Shown here: positions 27,634 to 35,455 of the stretch, piece by piece
Position numbering within the stretch: the stretch's first letter is position 1
How the letters are laid out: every line of letters starts with the position of its first letter
Origin: Planctomycetota bacterium
GTDB taxonomy: Bacteria > Planctomycetota > UBA8742 > UBA2392
Length of the DNA stretch: 64,000 nt
Direction of reading: 5' to 3'
Assembly: GCA_020425605.1 (NCBI GenBank)
Contig: JAGQRH010000004.1
Coordinates: 123,251 to 187,250, forward strand
The notes under the pieces: generated by a model
The model's input: the letters and a program-made list of their open reading frames with translations, nothing else
Databases searched by the model: none
Told to the model about the DNA's origin: nothing
Program-made: the position numbers and the translations under genes

Positions 27634-28662
27634 TTGCGTACTTCGGTTGGAACAACGGAACGTCAGCTCAACCTGCTCAGCGCGCTGTTGAAGGCGCGTG
27701 AGCCGTTGGCGTGGGATCGCATTGTCCAGATCGAGGGCTACAACGATCCAGCCACGCCCATCCGTTCGCGCCAGAAGCGATTTGAGCGTGACCTGAAGGC
27801 GCTTGAGGCCTCGGGGCTGAAGATCGTACGGCAGAAAGACTTCAAGCACGCGGCCTACGAGATCGACCGGGGCGCTTGCCTGCTGCCCGCCCTAGGTCTG
27901 TCCGATGAACAGCGCCTGCTGATGTATCGGGTGGGCATGGCCTACCTCGAAGACGACGATGCCGGGCCGCTCAAGACGCACCTGTCATCCGCGCTCATGA
28001 AACTGCAGGCCGGCGCCGGCAGCGACGGTCTGCCGGCCAGGCTGCCGCGCACGTTTGTTCGCCGCACACTGAACCGCCGCAGGGGCGAAAGCGCGCAACT
28101 GGAGGCGATCGGCGCCGCGTTGCTGGAGCGCCGCCGGGTGAGCTTCCAGTATGCCGGCCGCGGCGGCAAGGGCAGCGAGAAGCGAACCGTTGCGCCCTAC
28201 GCGCTGGTATCAAGGCGCGGCGGCTGGTACCTGGTCGGCCACGACGTCGACCGCGACGCCGAGCGCACGTTTCGGCTTTCGCGCATCCGGGGCAAGGTCA
28301 CGCCCGCGAATCCGCGCGCAAACCAACCGGAGTACGAAGTGCCTGCAGGCTACGACCCGGAGCGCAGCTTCTCAGCGGAAGTATTCGGAAGCGGCGAGAA
28401 CGCGTTCAAGGATGTGCGGATCCGGTTCGACGCGGAAGTCGGCTTCGTGATCGAAAACGAATTCGCCGGTATCTACGAGACCAGGACACGCCGCGACGGC
28501 GCCGTGACGCTGTGCCTGCCGCAGGCCTACCCAGGCGAGTTGCTTGGCTATCTCGGCGAGTTTCCGGGCCACTGGGAAGTTCTGCATCCGCCGGAGCTGC
28601 GCAAGCTTATTGTGGATCGCCTGAAAGCCTCGTTGAAGACGCTTGGCGGGAGGGCGCGATGA
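27634..28662 (+). CDS. WYL-domain transcriptional regulator (first of a pair)
   Basis: The TTG at 27634, with GGGGGA five bases upstream, is chosen; a GTG at 27607 is possible. The 342-residue product has an N-terminal winged helix-turn-helix (TERQLNLLSALLKAREPLAW and RFERDLKALEASG), a helical middle, a WYL domain (RTVAPYALVSRRGGWYLVGHD, about residues 190-210) and a C-terminal WCX extension. WYL domains sense ligands, often single-stranded DNA. The stop overlaps the start of a second WYL gene, an arrangement like PafB-PafC of actinobacteria. Confidence 0.85.
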   Translation: MRTSVGTTERQLNLLSALLKAREPLAWDRIVQIEGYNDPATPIRSRQKRFERDLKALEASGLKIVRQKDFKHAAYEIDRGACLLPALGLSDEQRLLMYRVGMAYLEDDDAGPLKTHLSSALMKLQAGAGSDGLPARLPRTFVRRTLNRRRGESAQLEAIGAALLERRRVSFQYAGRGGKGSEKRTVAPYALVSRRGGWYLVGHDVDRDAERTFRLSRIRGKVTPANPRANQPEYEVPAGYDPERSFSAEVFGSGENAFKDVRIRFDAEVGFVIENEFAGIYETRTRRDGAVTLCLPQAYPGELLGYLGEFPGHWEVLHPPELRKLIVDRLKASLKTLGGRAR

Positions 28663-29642
28663 GTGAGGTGACGAACCTCGTCAGCCTCGTCAGCTTTCTC
28701 GTGGCGAATGAAGGCATCTCGCTGCGCGACGCGGCCAAGGCGACGCACCGCACGCCCGCGCGGCTGCTGCGCGACCTCGAGCGACTGATGATGTGCGGCG
28801 TGCCCCCTTACTCGCCCAGCGACTACATCAACTACAGCCTGCACGGCACCGGCAAGGCGGCGCAGGTACGCGTAAAGTTCGCGGGCCACTTCGCACGCCC
28901 GCTGAACTTCACGCCGCAGGAGACGCTGGCGCTGAAATACGCGCTGGAACACTTCAGCCGCGGCGCCGATGAGCAGACCCAGAAGCAGATCGACGGTCTG
29001 ACCAACATGCTGCGCGAGGCGCTGCACGGGCGGGTCCACGAGCTGCTGAATGACGCCGCCAAAGGCTTCGTGACACCCCGACAGACCGAGCGCATGCGGA
29101 AGTTGATCGGCATGCTGTCCGAAGCGATTGAGGACCAGCAGCTTGTGGAGATCGAGTACTACTCGGCCCACCGCGCGAGACTTGCCCGGCGCATCGTGCA
29201 TCCATTCGGCGTGCTGGAAATAGGCGCGCACTTCTATCTGTACGCCTACTGCAACACGGCCGATGCAACGCGCCACTTCCGGCTGGACCGGATCCGCAGC
29301 GCCGACCCGATCGACAAGTTCTTCGACGAGCAGCCGCCGAAGCGCCGCGACGAGGGCAAGATGGAATCGCTGTTCCATGGCAAGCCCAAGGCGAAGCTGG
29401 TGGTGCGCTTCAGCAAGCAGGTCGCGCGCGAGGTCATCGACGAATGGTCCGATTCACCGGGCGTGAAGATCAAACAGCTGGCGGACGGACGCGCGCAGAT
29501 CGAGACCCCGCTGTTCAACCAGTTCTGGGCAATCGGTTTCGTAATGGGCTTCGGCCAACACGCTGAGCTACTTGAGCCGAAAGCCCTGCGCGATGAGCTG
29601 GCCCAAACCGTTCGCAGTTCCCTGAGCGCACACACGGAGTAG
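28659..29642 (+). CDS. WYL-domain transcriptional regulator (second of a pair)
   Basis: The ATG at 28659 overlaps the previous TGA and gives 327 residues, close to PafC length. An N-terminal HTH-like region (SLVSFLVANEGISLRDAAKATHRTPARLLRDL) is followed by the WYL segment (RIVHPFGVLEIGAHFYLYAYC, about residues 180-200) and a WCX-type C-terminus. In mycobacteria PafBC activates DNA-damage genes as a heterodimer. The next gene encodes a DEDDh exonuclease, which would suit a DNA-repair setting. Confidence 0.85.
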   Translation: MSEVTNLVSLVSFLVANEGISLRDAAKATHRTPARLLRDLERLMMCGVPPYSPSDYINYSLHGTGKAAQVRVKFAGHFARPLNFTPQETLALKYALEHFSRGADEQTQKQIDGLTNMLREALHGRVHELLNDAAKGFVTPRQTERMRKLIGMLSEAIEDQQLVEIEYYSAHRARLARRIVHPFGVLEIGAHFYLYAYCNTADATRHFRLDRIRSADPIDKFFDEQPPKRRDEGKMESLFHGKPKAKLVVRFSKQVAREVIDEWSDSPGVKIKQLADGRAQIETPLFNQFWAIGFVMGFGQHAELLEPKALRDELAQTVRSSLSAHTE

Positions 29643-29645
29643 CGC

Positions 29646-30170
29646 ATGTCGTGGATCATGATGGATGTCGAGACAGACGGACCCGCGCCAGGCCTGTACA
29701 GCATGGCCAGCTTCGGTGCGGTCGTAGTTCGCGAGGGCCTGAAAGACACCTTCTACAGCGAAATCCTCAGGCCGCTCGAAGGCGCGAAGTGCATTCCCGA
29801 GGCCATTGCCGTTTCCAACATCACGCCGGAGCAGATGCAGTCGGGCGCCGACCCGGCCGAGCGCATGCCGGCCTTCATTGACTGGCTGAAGAGCGTCGGC
29901 AAGGGCAAGCCGATGTTCATCTCGGACAACAACGGCTTCGACTGGCAGTTCATGAACTGGTACCTGTGGAAGTTTACCGGCGGCAATCCGTTCGGGCATT
30001 CCTCGACGAATCTGGGCTCGCTGTACAAGGGCTTGGAAAAGACCATGTTCAAGAACTTCAAACACCTGCGGCAGACCACGCACACCCACAACCCCGTGGA
30101 CGACGCAGTCGGCAACGCCGAGGCTCTGCTTCAGATGAAAGAAGCGGGGCTGCAGATCTCGCTGGATTAA
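29646..30170 (+). CDS. DEDDh-type 3'-5' exonuclease-like protein
   Basis: A 174-residue protein with the three Exo motifs: DVETDG (residues 7-12), FISDNNGFDWQFMNW around residue 95-105 (Asp of motif II) and HNPVDDAVGNAEAL (about 150-163, HxxxxD of motif III). It is the size of a stand-alone DnaQ/RNase T-fold exonuclease acting on DNA or RNA ends. It begins 3 bp after the WYL pair. It overlaps the convergent membrane-protein gene by 4 bp. Confidence 0.85.
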   Translation: MSWIMMDVETDGPAPGLYSMASFGAVVVREGLKDTFYSEILRPLEGAKCIPEAIAVSNITPEQMQSGADPAERMPAFIDWLKSVGKGKPMFISDNNGFDWQFMNWYLWKFTGGNPFGHSSTNLGSLYKGLEKTMFKNFKHLRQTTHTHNPVDDAVGNAEALLQMKEAGLQISLD

Positions 30171-30958
30171 CGCCGTCTGCGCCGTCGGAACGGCATGCCG
30201 ATCAGGTACACGAAGCAGAACAGAATCAGCGAAAGCGCGCAGATCGCCAGCGGGTAATGCAGCTTCACCAGCGCGTTGCCGATGAAGCCGAAGATCGGCC
30301 CATCGCCGCTGGCGCGTAGCAGGCGGTCAACGATCAGGTGGAGCACCAGCACGATGCCGCAGACGACGAGGATGCCGACCGAGCCGTTCTTCAGATCCTG
30401 TTTCGACGGGGCCATGCTCATCGTGAAAGCCAGCGCGAAGTACAGGAAGACCCAAGTGCGCCAGTCCCCCAGCGAAGACAGCTTGAAGAACAGCACCATG
30501 TCGTCCCACACCAGCTGGGCCAGCGAGGCCGCGAACATCAGCTGGTTGGTCTGCACCGAGTCGGTCTTCACGGCGTAGAAATTGACCGGCGCACGCAGGA
30601 TCAAGCCAAGCAGCACCAGGCAGAACGTGCAACCGACCAGGGGCGCCAGGCTGATCATCACGTCGCCGATGTACTTGATCTTCGGCGGGCCATGCTTCAC
30701 TTCGCCGCTGCCGTCACTGCGAAACAGCACCATGCTGTGCACCTTGGCGCCGGTAAGCACGCAGGCCGCAGCATGGGACAGTTCATGCACGGCAACGCCC
30801 GGCGCGATCATGTAGGCAAGAATGCGCGGGGGCAGTGCGCGAATCCACAGCCAGCGCAGGCCGTACGTGGCCAGAATCAGCAGGCTGACGCCGAGAACGA
30901 GATTGAGGAAAGCAGCGAGTGTCGGCACGGCGTCCAAGTCAAAAGGCAAAGGTGGCAA
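30167..30958 (-). CDS. Membrane zinc metallopeptidase-like protein (M50-like)
   Basis: A 263-residue polytopic membrane protein with HELSH (about residues 58-62) inside a hydrophobic segment, as in site-2-type intramembrane proteases, and a later MAPSKQDLKN that could give the third ligand Asp. Five to six membrane helices are visible, and it ends in an arginine tail (RRRRRR). No PDZ domain is present. The start is unsure: TTG at 30958 is used, but a GTG about 30 bp inside is also possible, and no ribosome site is clear. Confidence 0.68.
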   Translation of the reverse strand: MPPLPFDLDAVPTLAAFLNLVLGVSLLILATYGLRWLWIRALPPRILAYMIAPGVAVHELSHAAACVLTGAKVHSMVLFRSDGSGEVKHGPPKIKYIGDVMISLAPLVGCTFCLVLLGLILRAPVNFYAVKTDSVQTNQLMFAASLAQLVWDDMVLFFKLSSLGDWRTWVFLYFALAFTMSMAPSKQDLKNGSVGILVVCGIVLVLHLIVDRLLRASGDGPIFGFIGNALVKLHYPLAICALSLILFCFVYLIGMPFRRRRRR

Positions 30959-31037
30959 CTGCGTGTTACCCGGTCGGTAACAGAGTGTAGTTCACTTTCT
31001 ACTTCTGACTTTTTCCTTTTGCCTTGGCTTGCGGGCC

Positions 31038-32522
31038 CTAGCCGTCGGCAAGCTTTACCTGGTTCTTGCCGTTGTTCTTGACCCAGTAGAGCGCGCGATC
31101 AGCGTCGCGCAGCAATTGCTCTTCGTTCGTGATGCTCTTGTTCACGCAGGCAATGCCCATCGACGTGGTGATCTTGATGAACTTGGTTTCGTCTTCCAGC
31201 AGGGCGAACTCGAGCTCGTTGATCTTGCGTCGGATGTGCTCCGCCTTCACACGAGCTGCCTCCCCCACCGTTTCGGGCAGGATCACGCAGATTTCCTCGC
31301 CGCCATAGCGACAGACGGTGTCGAGGTCGCGGAAGCTGCCGGCCAGCAGACTGCCAAGCTGCTCAAGCACACGGTCACCCATCTGGTGGCCGTACGTGTT
31401 GTTGACGTTGCGGAAGTCGTCGATGTCGAGGATCACCAGGCTCAAGTCACGGTCATAGCGGATTGAGCGCCGGAACTCGGTCGTCAGCTGCTCTTCGAAC
31501 ACGCGGCGATTGAACAGGCCGGTCAACTTGTCAACGCGGCTCTGTTGCTTGATGCGTTCAAGATTTTCGTGATTGCTGATCACGACACCAAGGAAGTCGG
31601 CAATGGTGCTGACCAGGTCTCGGATCGACTGCTGGATCGGCTTGTGACCCGCATAGAATCGCTGCAGGTTCTTGGGCAGCCCGACCTGCAGCAGACCACG
31701 CACCTGCATTCCGGCCCGGATCGAGGCGAAGTGGGTGCCGTTCTCGTCGACCGCCAGCTCCTCTTCGCCGCTCAGCACGCGGCTGATCAGTGGGGTCTCT
31801 TTTACCTGCAGGCTGGTGGTGGTGCGGAACGGGTTGGCGTACTTGACCTCCAGCTTGCCTTGCTCATCTTTCAGCAACACCGCACAGCTTGAGAACTGGG
31901 CGTCGTTCACCATCGTCAACGCGGTCTCTTTAAACACGTCGTTGATTTCGCTCAGCTCAAGCAGACGCTTGGTCAACAACGGAATCGCGCGCAGCACCTC
32001 AGAAAGGGCGCCGACGCGCGTGTTCGCCTCCAGCACTTCGAGGCTTTTCTTCTGCGCATCCTTGGCCGACTGCTGCGCCGCCAGAGTGAGCTCGCGGTTG
32101 AACTCCGACTCGTTCCGCAGCTTGACTTCCAGCTTCACCTGCTGGCTGACGTCACGTGCACTGCCGACCTGCACGAGCCGCCCCATGTAGCGAATCAGCG
32201 TGAAGCGCACCTCCAGGTGGCGGACTTCACCGTCCGGCCGGACTACACGGAAACGCGCGACACCGCTGTCACCAGCCTCATGCACGGTGCTGCGATGATC
32301 ACTGACCTGGGCGCGGTCGTCACTGTGGATAATGGACATGGTCGAAACCGGCCGGCGTGCCTCGACCAGCTGCTCGCGCGTGTATCCGAGCAGCTCGCAC
32401 ATGGCGGGATTAACCTTGATGAAAACGTCGGTCTCAGGGTCGAGCACGTACTGACCGTCCACTGATGTCTCAAAGTGGAGTTGCAGCAGGCTGGGCTGAA
32501 CGGTTGCCGACGTGTCGTGCAT
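31038..32522 (-). CDS. PAS-GAF-like-GGDEF diguanylate cyclase
   Basis: A 494-residue signalling protein. Residues about 10-135 form a PAS domain (DVFIKVNPAMCELLGYT), followed by a coiled linker, a GAF-like region (about 180-310) and a GGDEF domain (about 330-490). The signature loop reads YGGEEI, so the last aromatic residue is replaced, while an inhibitory RxxD site (RDLD) sits five residues upstream and DKLTGLFNRR and DIDDF are intact. It should make or bind c-di-GMP in the cytoplasm; no membrane helix is seen. An AAAGG ribosome site precedes ATG. Confidence 0.88.
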   Translation of the reverse strand: MHDTSATVQPSLLQLHFETSVDGQYVLDPETDVFIKVNPAMCELLGYTREQLVEARRPVSTMSIIHSDDRAQVSDHRSTVHEAGDSGVARFRVVRPDGEVRHLEVRFTLIRYMGRLVQVGSARDVSQQVKLEVKLRNESEFNRELTLAAQQSAKDAQKKSLEVLEANTRVGALSEVLRAIPLLTKRLLELSEINDVFKETALTMVNDAQFSSCAVLLKDEQGKLEVKYANPFRTTTSLQVKETPLISRVLSGEEELAVDENGTHFASIRAGMQVRGLLQVGLPKNLQRFYAGHKPIQQSIRDLVSTIADFLGVVISNHENLERIKQQSRVDKLTGLFNRRVFEEQLTTEFRRSIRYDRDLSLVILDIDDFRNVNNTYGHQMGDRVLEQLGSLLAGSFRDLDTVCRYGGEEICVILPETVGEAARVKAEHIRRKINELEFALLEDETKFIKITTSMGIACVNKSITNEEQLLRDADRALYWVKNNGKNQVKLADG

Positions 32523-32540
32523 GCGCCTTTACTCAGCGCA

Positions 32541-33020
32541 TCAGTCGTCCGCGGACATGACCTTGCGCTCACTTGGTGCGACTGCCGTGTCGAAAACTCT
32601 CACGGACGGGTCGCGCCGCACCGGGATCACTTCCGCCGCCACGACCGGTGCGTCGTCTGCGGTTTCGCTCTCCTCTGTCACTTCGGCCGGGGCTTCCGCC
32701 TCAGCGCCGGTCTCTTCTTCGGCCGAGAGGTCGCGCGCCTGGGATACCGGCAGCTCGAGCTCTTCGGGTGGCGCCAGTTCCGGCGCCTCTTCGGCGGCCT
32801 CTTCGGCAATACTGTCGACAGCTTCCTCCGCCTCGGGCCGAAGGGTCGCCAGCGGCTGGGCCGGTCCGGCCAATCCGCGCCCGGAATCCTGCGCTGCCTC
32901 GGGCGCTTTGGCCGTCGCACGCTTCCTGCTGCGCAATACGTCGGCGGTAACCCAAGCCACCAATCCTGCCGCGGCCGTGAAAGCAACGTAGGGGATGTAT
33001 TCTACTATCAGTAGCATCAT
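32541..33020 (-). CDS. Small membrane protein with acidic low-complexity tail
   Basis: The ATG at 33020 (directly after GAGAG) gives 159 residues beginning with a membrane helix (LLIVEYIPYVAFTAAAGLVAW), a basic patch (RSRKR), then about 100 residues rich in Glu, Ala and Pro. No domain is recognised; the tail is likely disordered. A longer form from 33059 is possible but has no ribosome site. It precedes the GGDEF gene by 18 bp and is divergent from kdsB, so it may be co-transcribed with the cyclase. Confidence 0.6.
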   Translation of the reverse strand: MMLLIVEYIPYVAFTAAAGLVAWVTADVLRSRKRATAKAPEAAQDSGRGLAGPAQPLATLRPEAEEAVDSIAEEAAEEAPELAPPEELELPVSQARDLSAEEETGAEAEAPAEVTEESETADDAPVVAAEVIPVRRDPSVRVFDTAVAPSERKVMSADD

Positions 33021-33045
33021 CTCTCGACACCTCGTCAAAGGCCTT

Positions 33046-33065
33046 GCCCCCAGTGTCATGGGGGC
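33046..33065. other. Small hairpin in the divergent kdsB promoter region
   Basis: A 7-bp GC-rich inverted repeat (33046-33052 with 33059-33065, six-base loop) lies 13 bp before the kdsB ATG. It could be an operator or a 5' leader hairpin limiting kdsB translation. Confidence 0.3.
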
Positions 33066-33078
33066 CTAGATTTCCGGC

Positions 33079-33843
33079 ATGAGCGTACTAGCCGTCATAC
33101 CGGCCCGACTGGCCTCGACACGTCTCCCCCGCAAGGTCCTGTTGGACAAAACGGGAAAGCCCCTCATCCAGCACGTCTGGGAGGGTGCCAAAGCCTGTGA
33201 TGTTATCGACCGCATCGTTGTCGCAACTGATGCCGAAGAAGTGATGAATGCCGTAAAGGCGTTCGGCGGCGAGGCCGTACTGACCTCACCCGCCTGCGCC
33301 AGCGGCACTGACCGCGTGGCCGAAGCGGCGGCGAAGTTCCCTGACGCCGAAGTTATCGTCAACGTCCAGGGCGATGAGCCGGAAATGTCAGCCGAGCCCC
33401 TGTACGCGCTGGTCGAAGGCATGAAGGCCAACCCAACCGCCGACATGGGCACGATCGCCGTGCCTTGGCCGGCAGAAGTTCCGTTGTCGGAGCCGGGCTT
33501 CGTAAAGGTGGTCACGGACAAGGACGGCTTCGCGCTGTACTTCAGCCGCAACGCAATCCCCCACTACCGCGACACGCCGGAAGTGCCGCCGCATGAAAAC
33601 CGCAACGATGGCCGTCCACGCTATCTGAAGCATGTCGGGCTTTACGCCTATCGCGCGGCGTTCCTGCAGGAATACGCGAAGATGCCCCAGACACCACTGG
33701 AGCAAGCTGAGGCACTTGAGCAGTTGCGGGCCCTTGAGAACGGAAAGCGCATCGCCGTGTTCGTTAGCCGCTACCAGGGCTATGAAGTCAACACGCCTGC
33801 CGACTACGAGGCATTCGTCGCGCGGAACACGCCCAAGGGCTAG
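33079..33843 (+). CDS. kdsB: 3-deoxy-manno-octulosonate cytidylyltransferase
   Basis: A 254-residue CMP-KDO synthetase. Family segments are IPARLASTRLPRK (residues about 7-19), the metal/CTP region VVATDAEEV, SGTDRVAE, NVQGDEP (about 95-101) and the KDO-site YLKHVGLYAYR (about 178-188). It activates KDO for lipid A core assembly, evidence of a Gram-negative outer membrane. It stands alone, divergent from the small membrane protein and convergent with the kinase gene, which it overlaps by 4 bp. Confidence 0.95.
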   Translation: MSVLAVIPARLASTRLPRKVLLDKTGKPLIQHVWEGAKACDVIDRIVVATDAEEVMNAVKAFGGEAVLTSPACASGTDRVAEAAAKFPDAEVIVNVQGDEPEMSAEPLYALVEGMKANPTADMGTIAVPWPAEVPLSEPGFVKVVTDKDGFALYFSRNAIPHYRDTPEVPPHENRNDGRPRYLKHVGLYAYRAAFLQEYAKMPQTPLEQAEALEQLRALENGKRIAVFVSRYQGYEVNTPADYEAFVARNTPKG

Positions 33844-35399
33844 TCGCCGGCGCCCGGGATCGTGCTGGTTCGGGCGCTTTCGCGCATGCGGGCAATCTCG
33901 TCGATCACGTCTGTCGTAGTGTCGCGTTTCGGCTCGAGTTCCTTGCGTGCCAGATCTTCCGCATTCTCAAGCTTCAGCCTTGTTGCAGCCTCTTGCATGA
34001 GCGCGGCCATACGCTTGCGCTCAAGGTCGGCTGTACCGACTTCGCTTTGCAGCTTCTCGATTTCGGCCTCGAGCTCCGGCACACGCGGGTCAGATGGCGG
34101 CTCGGGCGGCCCATCCAGGGTAACGAACAGGATGTAGAGAATGCAGACAAACAGCGCAAAGCCGAGCGTACCCAGCCCCATGCCGGTCATGCCGCGCTTT
34201 TTTGCCACCGGGCGAGGCGCGAGTGCCGGGTCCTCCCACGGCTTGAACTTGGCCGGTGCCTGGCCTTCTTCAGGCTCGCGCTGGGTCTCTGCTGTAGGCT
34301 CCAGGCTCAGACTGGAGTCTTCCGAGCCGGTCCACGCCGTCGGCTCGCCGCCGGGCACCAGCTCCCATAACTGGTGTTTTTCCATGCCGGGAATCGTCTT
34401 CTGCAGCGCCGCCAGCTCTCGCGGCAGGTCTTTCGCAGCCGGACGCTCGGACGGTCGCTTTGCCAGCATCTTTCGAATCAGGTCCTGCAGGGCACCCGGC
34501 AATTCGCCGCCGTCCAGACCACGCGGCTCGACCTCAACGTGCATGCGTAGCACTTCGACAGGATCTGAATTCTCAAACGGCACCTTGCCCAGCAACGCCC
34601 GGTACAGCGTCACGCCAAGCGAATACACATCCGCCTGCGTGTCGATTTCCGGGCTGACGGCTGCCTCGGGCGACATATAGGCGGGCGTGCCCTGCGCCAC
34701 CATGGGCGAAGTCAGGTTGGTCGCGCCGGCCGGGCGGGCGAGCCCGAGGTCGCACAGCTTCACGCGGCCTTTGCGGTCGATCATGATGTTGTCGGGCTTG
34801 ATGTCGCGGTGCACCAGCCCGACCTTGCCGATGTATGCGACCGCGTCCGCGATCAGTCGCCCGATCTCGACGGCGTGGGCAAGCTCGATCTTCGGTTTGG
34901 CGCGCAACACCTGCCCCAGGCTGTAGCCCGAGACGTACTCCATGACCATGTAGACGTTGCTGCCCTTCTTGTTGATGTCGTAGGCGCGAACGATGTTGCG
35001 GTGCTGGACTTTGCTTGCCACGCGGGCTTCGCGCAGAAAGCGCTGAATGTACTCTCGATTGCTGCTCAGTGCTTTGCTGAGGATCTTGACGGCTACCACA
35101 CGACGCAGGCTGGGCTGCCAGGCGCGATAGACGCTGCCGCGCCCGCCGCGACCGATCATGTTCAGCAGGACCAGCCCGGGCAGTTGCGGCTCAAGCCCCT
35201 CGAGCTGGCTGTTGCCAATCAGCGTAATCAGGTCATCGACAACTTCAGTGGGGATCAGCTTCTCGCGCCCGAGGTACTGCAGTAGCGGGCCGTCTTTTTC
35301 GACCGACCAGCGGGAGTTAACAAGCTCGATCTCGGCCGAGGACAGGAAGCCCTTGGCGTTCAGGTATCGCAGAATTTCTTCTGGCTTGAGGACCGGCAC
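33840..35399 (-). CDS. Transmembrane Ser/Thr protein kinase
   Basis: The GTG at 35399, with GGAGG six bases upstream, is preferred to a GTG 21 bp earlier, giving 519 residues. An N-terminal helical domain of about 70 residues (LKPEEILRYLNAKGFLSSAE) precedes a Hanks kinase: IGRGGRGSVY, VAVK, HRDIKPDN (about 197-204), DLG in place of DFG (about 216) and APE as SPE. A membrane helix lies at about 402-425, followed by an extracytoplasmic coiled coil instead of PASTA repeats. It is the last gene of the surface locus reading from 45.2 kb. Confidence 0.92.
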   Translation of the reverse strand: MPVLKPEEILRYLNAKGFLSSAEIELVNSRWSVEKDGPLLQYLGREKLIPTEVVDDLITLIGNSQLEGLEPQLPGLVLLNMIGRGGRGSVYRAWQPSLRRVVAVKILSKALSSNREYIQRFLREARVASKVQHRNIVRAYDINKKGSNVYMVMEYVSGYSLGQVLRAKPKIELAHAVEIGRLIADAVAYIGKVGLVHRDIKPDNIMIDRKGRVKLCDLGLARPAGATNLTSPMVAQGTPAYMSPEAAVSPEIDTQADVYSLGVTLYRALLGKVPFENSDPVEVLRMHVEVEPRGLDGGELPGALQDLIRKMLAKRPSERPAAKDLPRELAALQKTIPGMEKHQLWELVPGGEPTAWTGSEDSSLSLEPTAETQREPEEGQAPAKFKPWEDPALAPRPVAKKRGMTGMGLGTLGFALFVCILYILFVTLDGPPEPPSDPRVPELEAEIEKLQSEVGTADLERKRMAALMQEAATRLKLENAEDLARKELEPKRDTTTDVIDEIARMRESARTSTIPGAGD

Positions 35400-35409
35400 G
35401 AAATACCTC

Positions 35410-35438
35410 CGGGGGCCCACCAGTATAGCGGGCCCCCG
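35410..35438 (-). promoter_or_regulatory. Hairpin between the secreted paralog and kinase genes
   Basis: A perfect 9-bp GC stem (35410-35418 with 35430-35438, eleven-base loop) lies 17 bp after the upstream stop. On the minus strand its 3' arm runs directly into the GGAGG of the kinase gene and there is no U tract, so it may mask that ribosome site or weaken read-through more than terminate. Confidence 0.45.
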
Positions 35439-35455
35439 TCTGGTGCTCTACATGC

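Noticed and set aside
27634..29642. Pup-proteasome locus linked to the WYL pair
   Set aside because: No pup, proteasome subunit or ligase gene lies next to the pair in this window.
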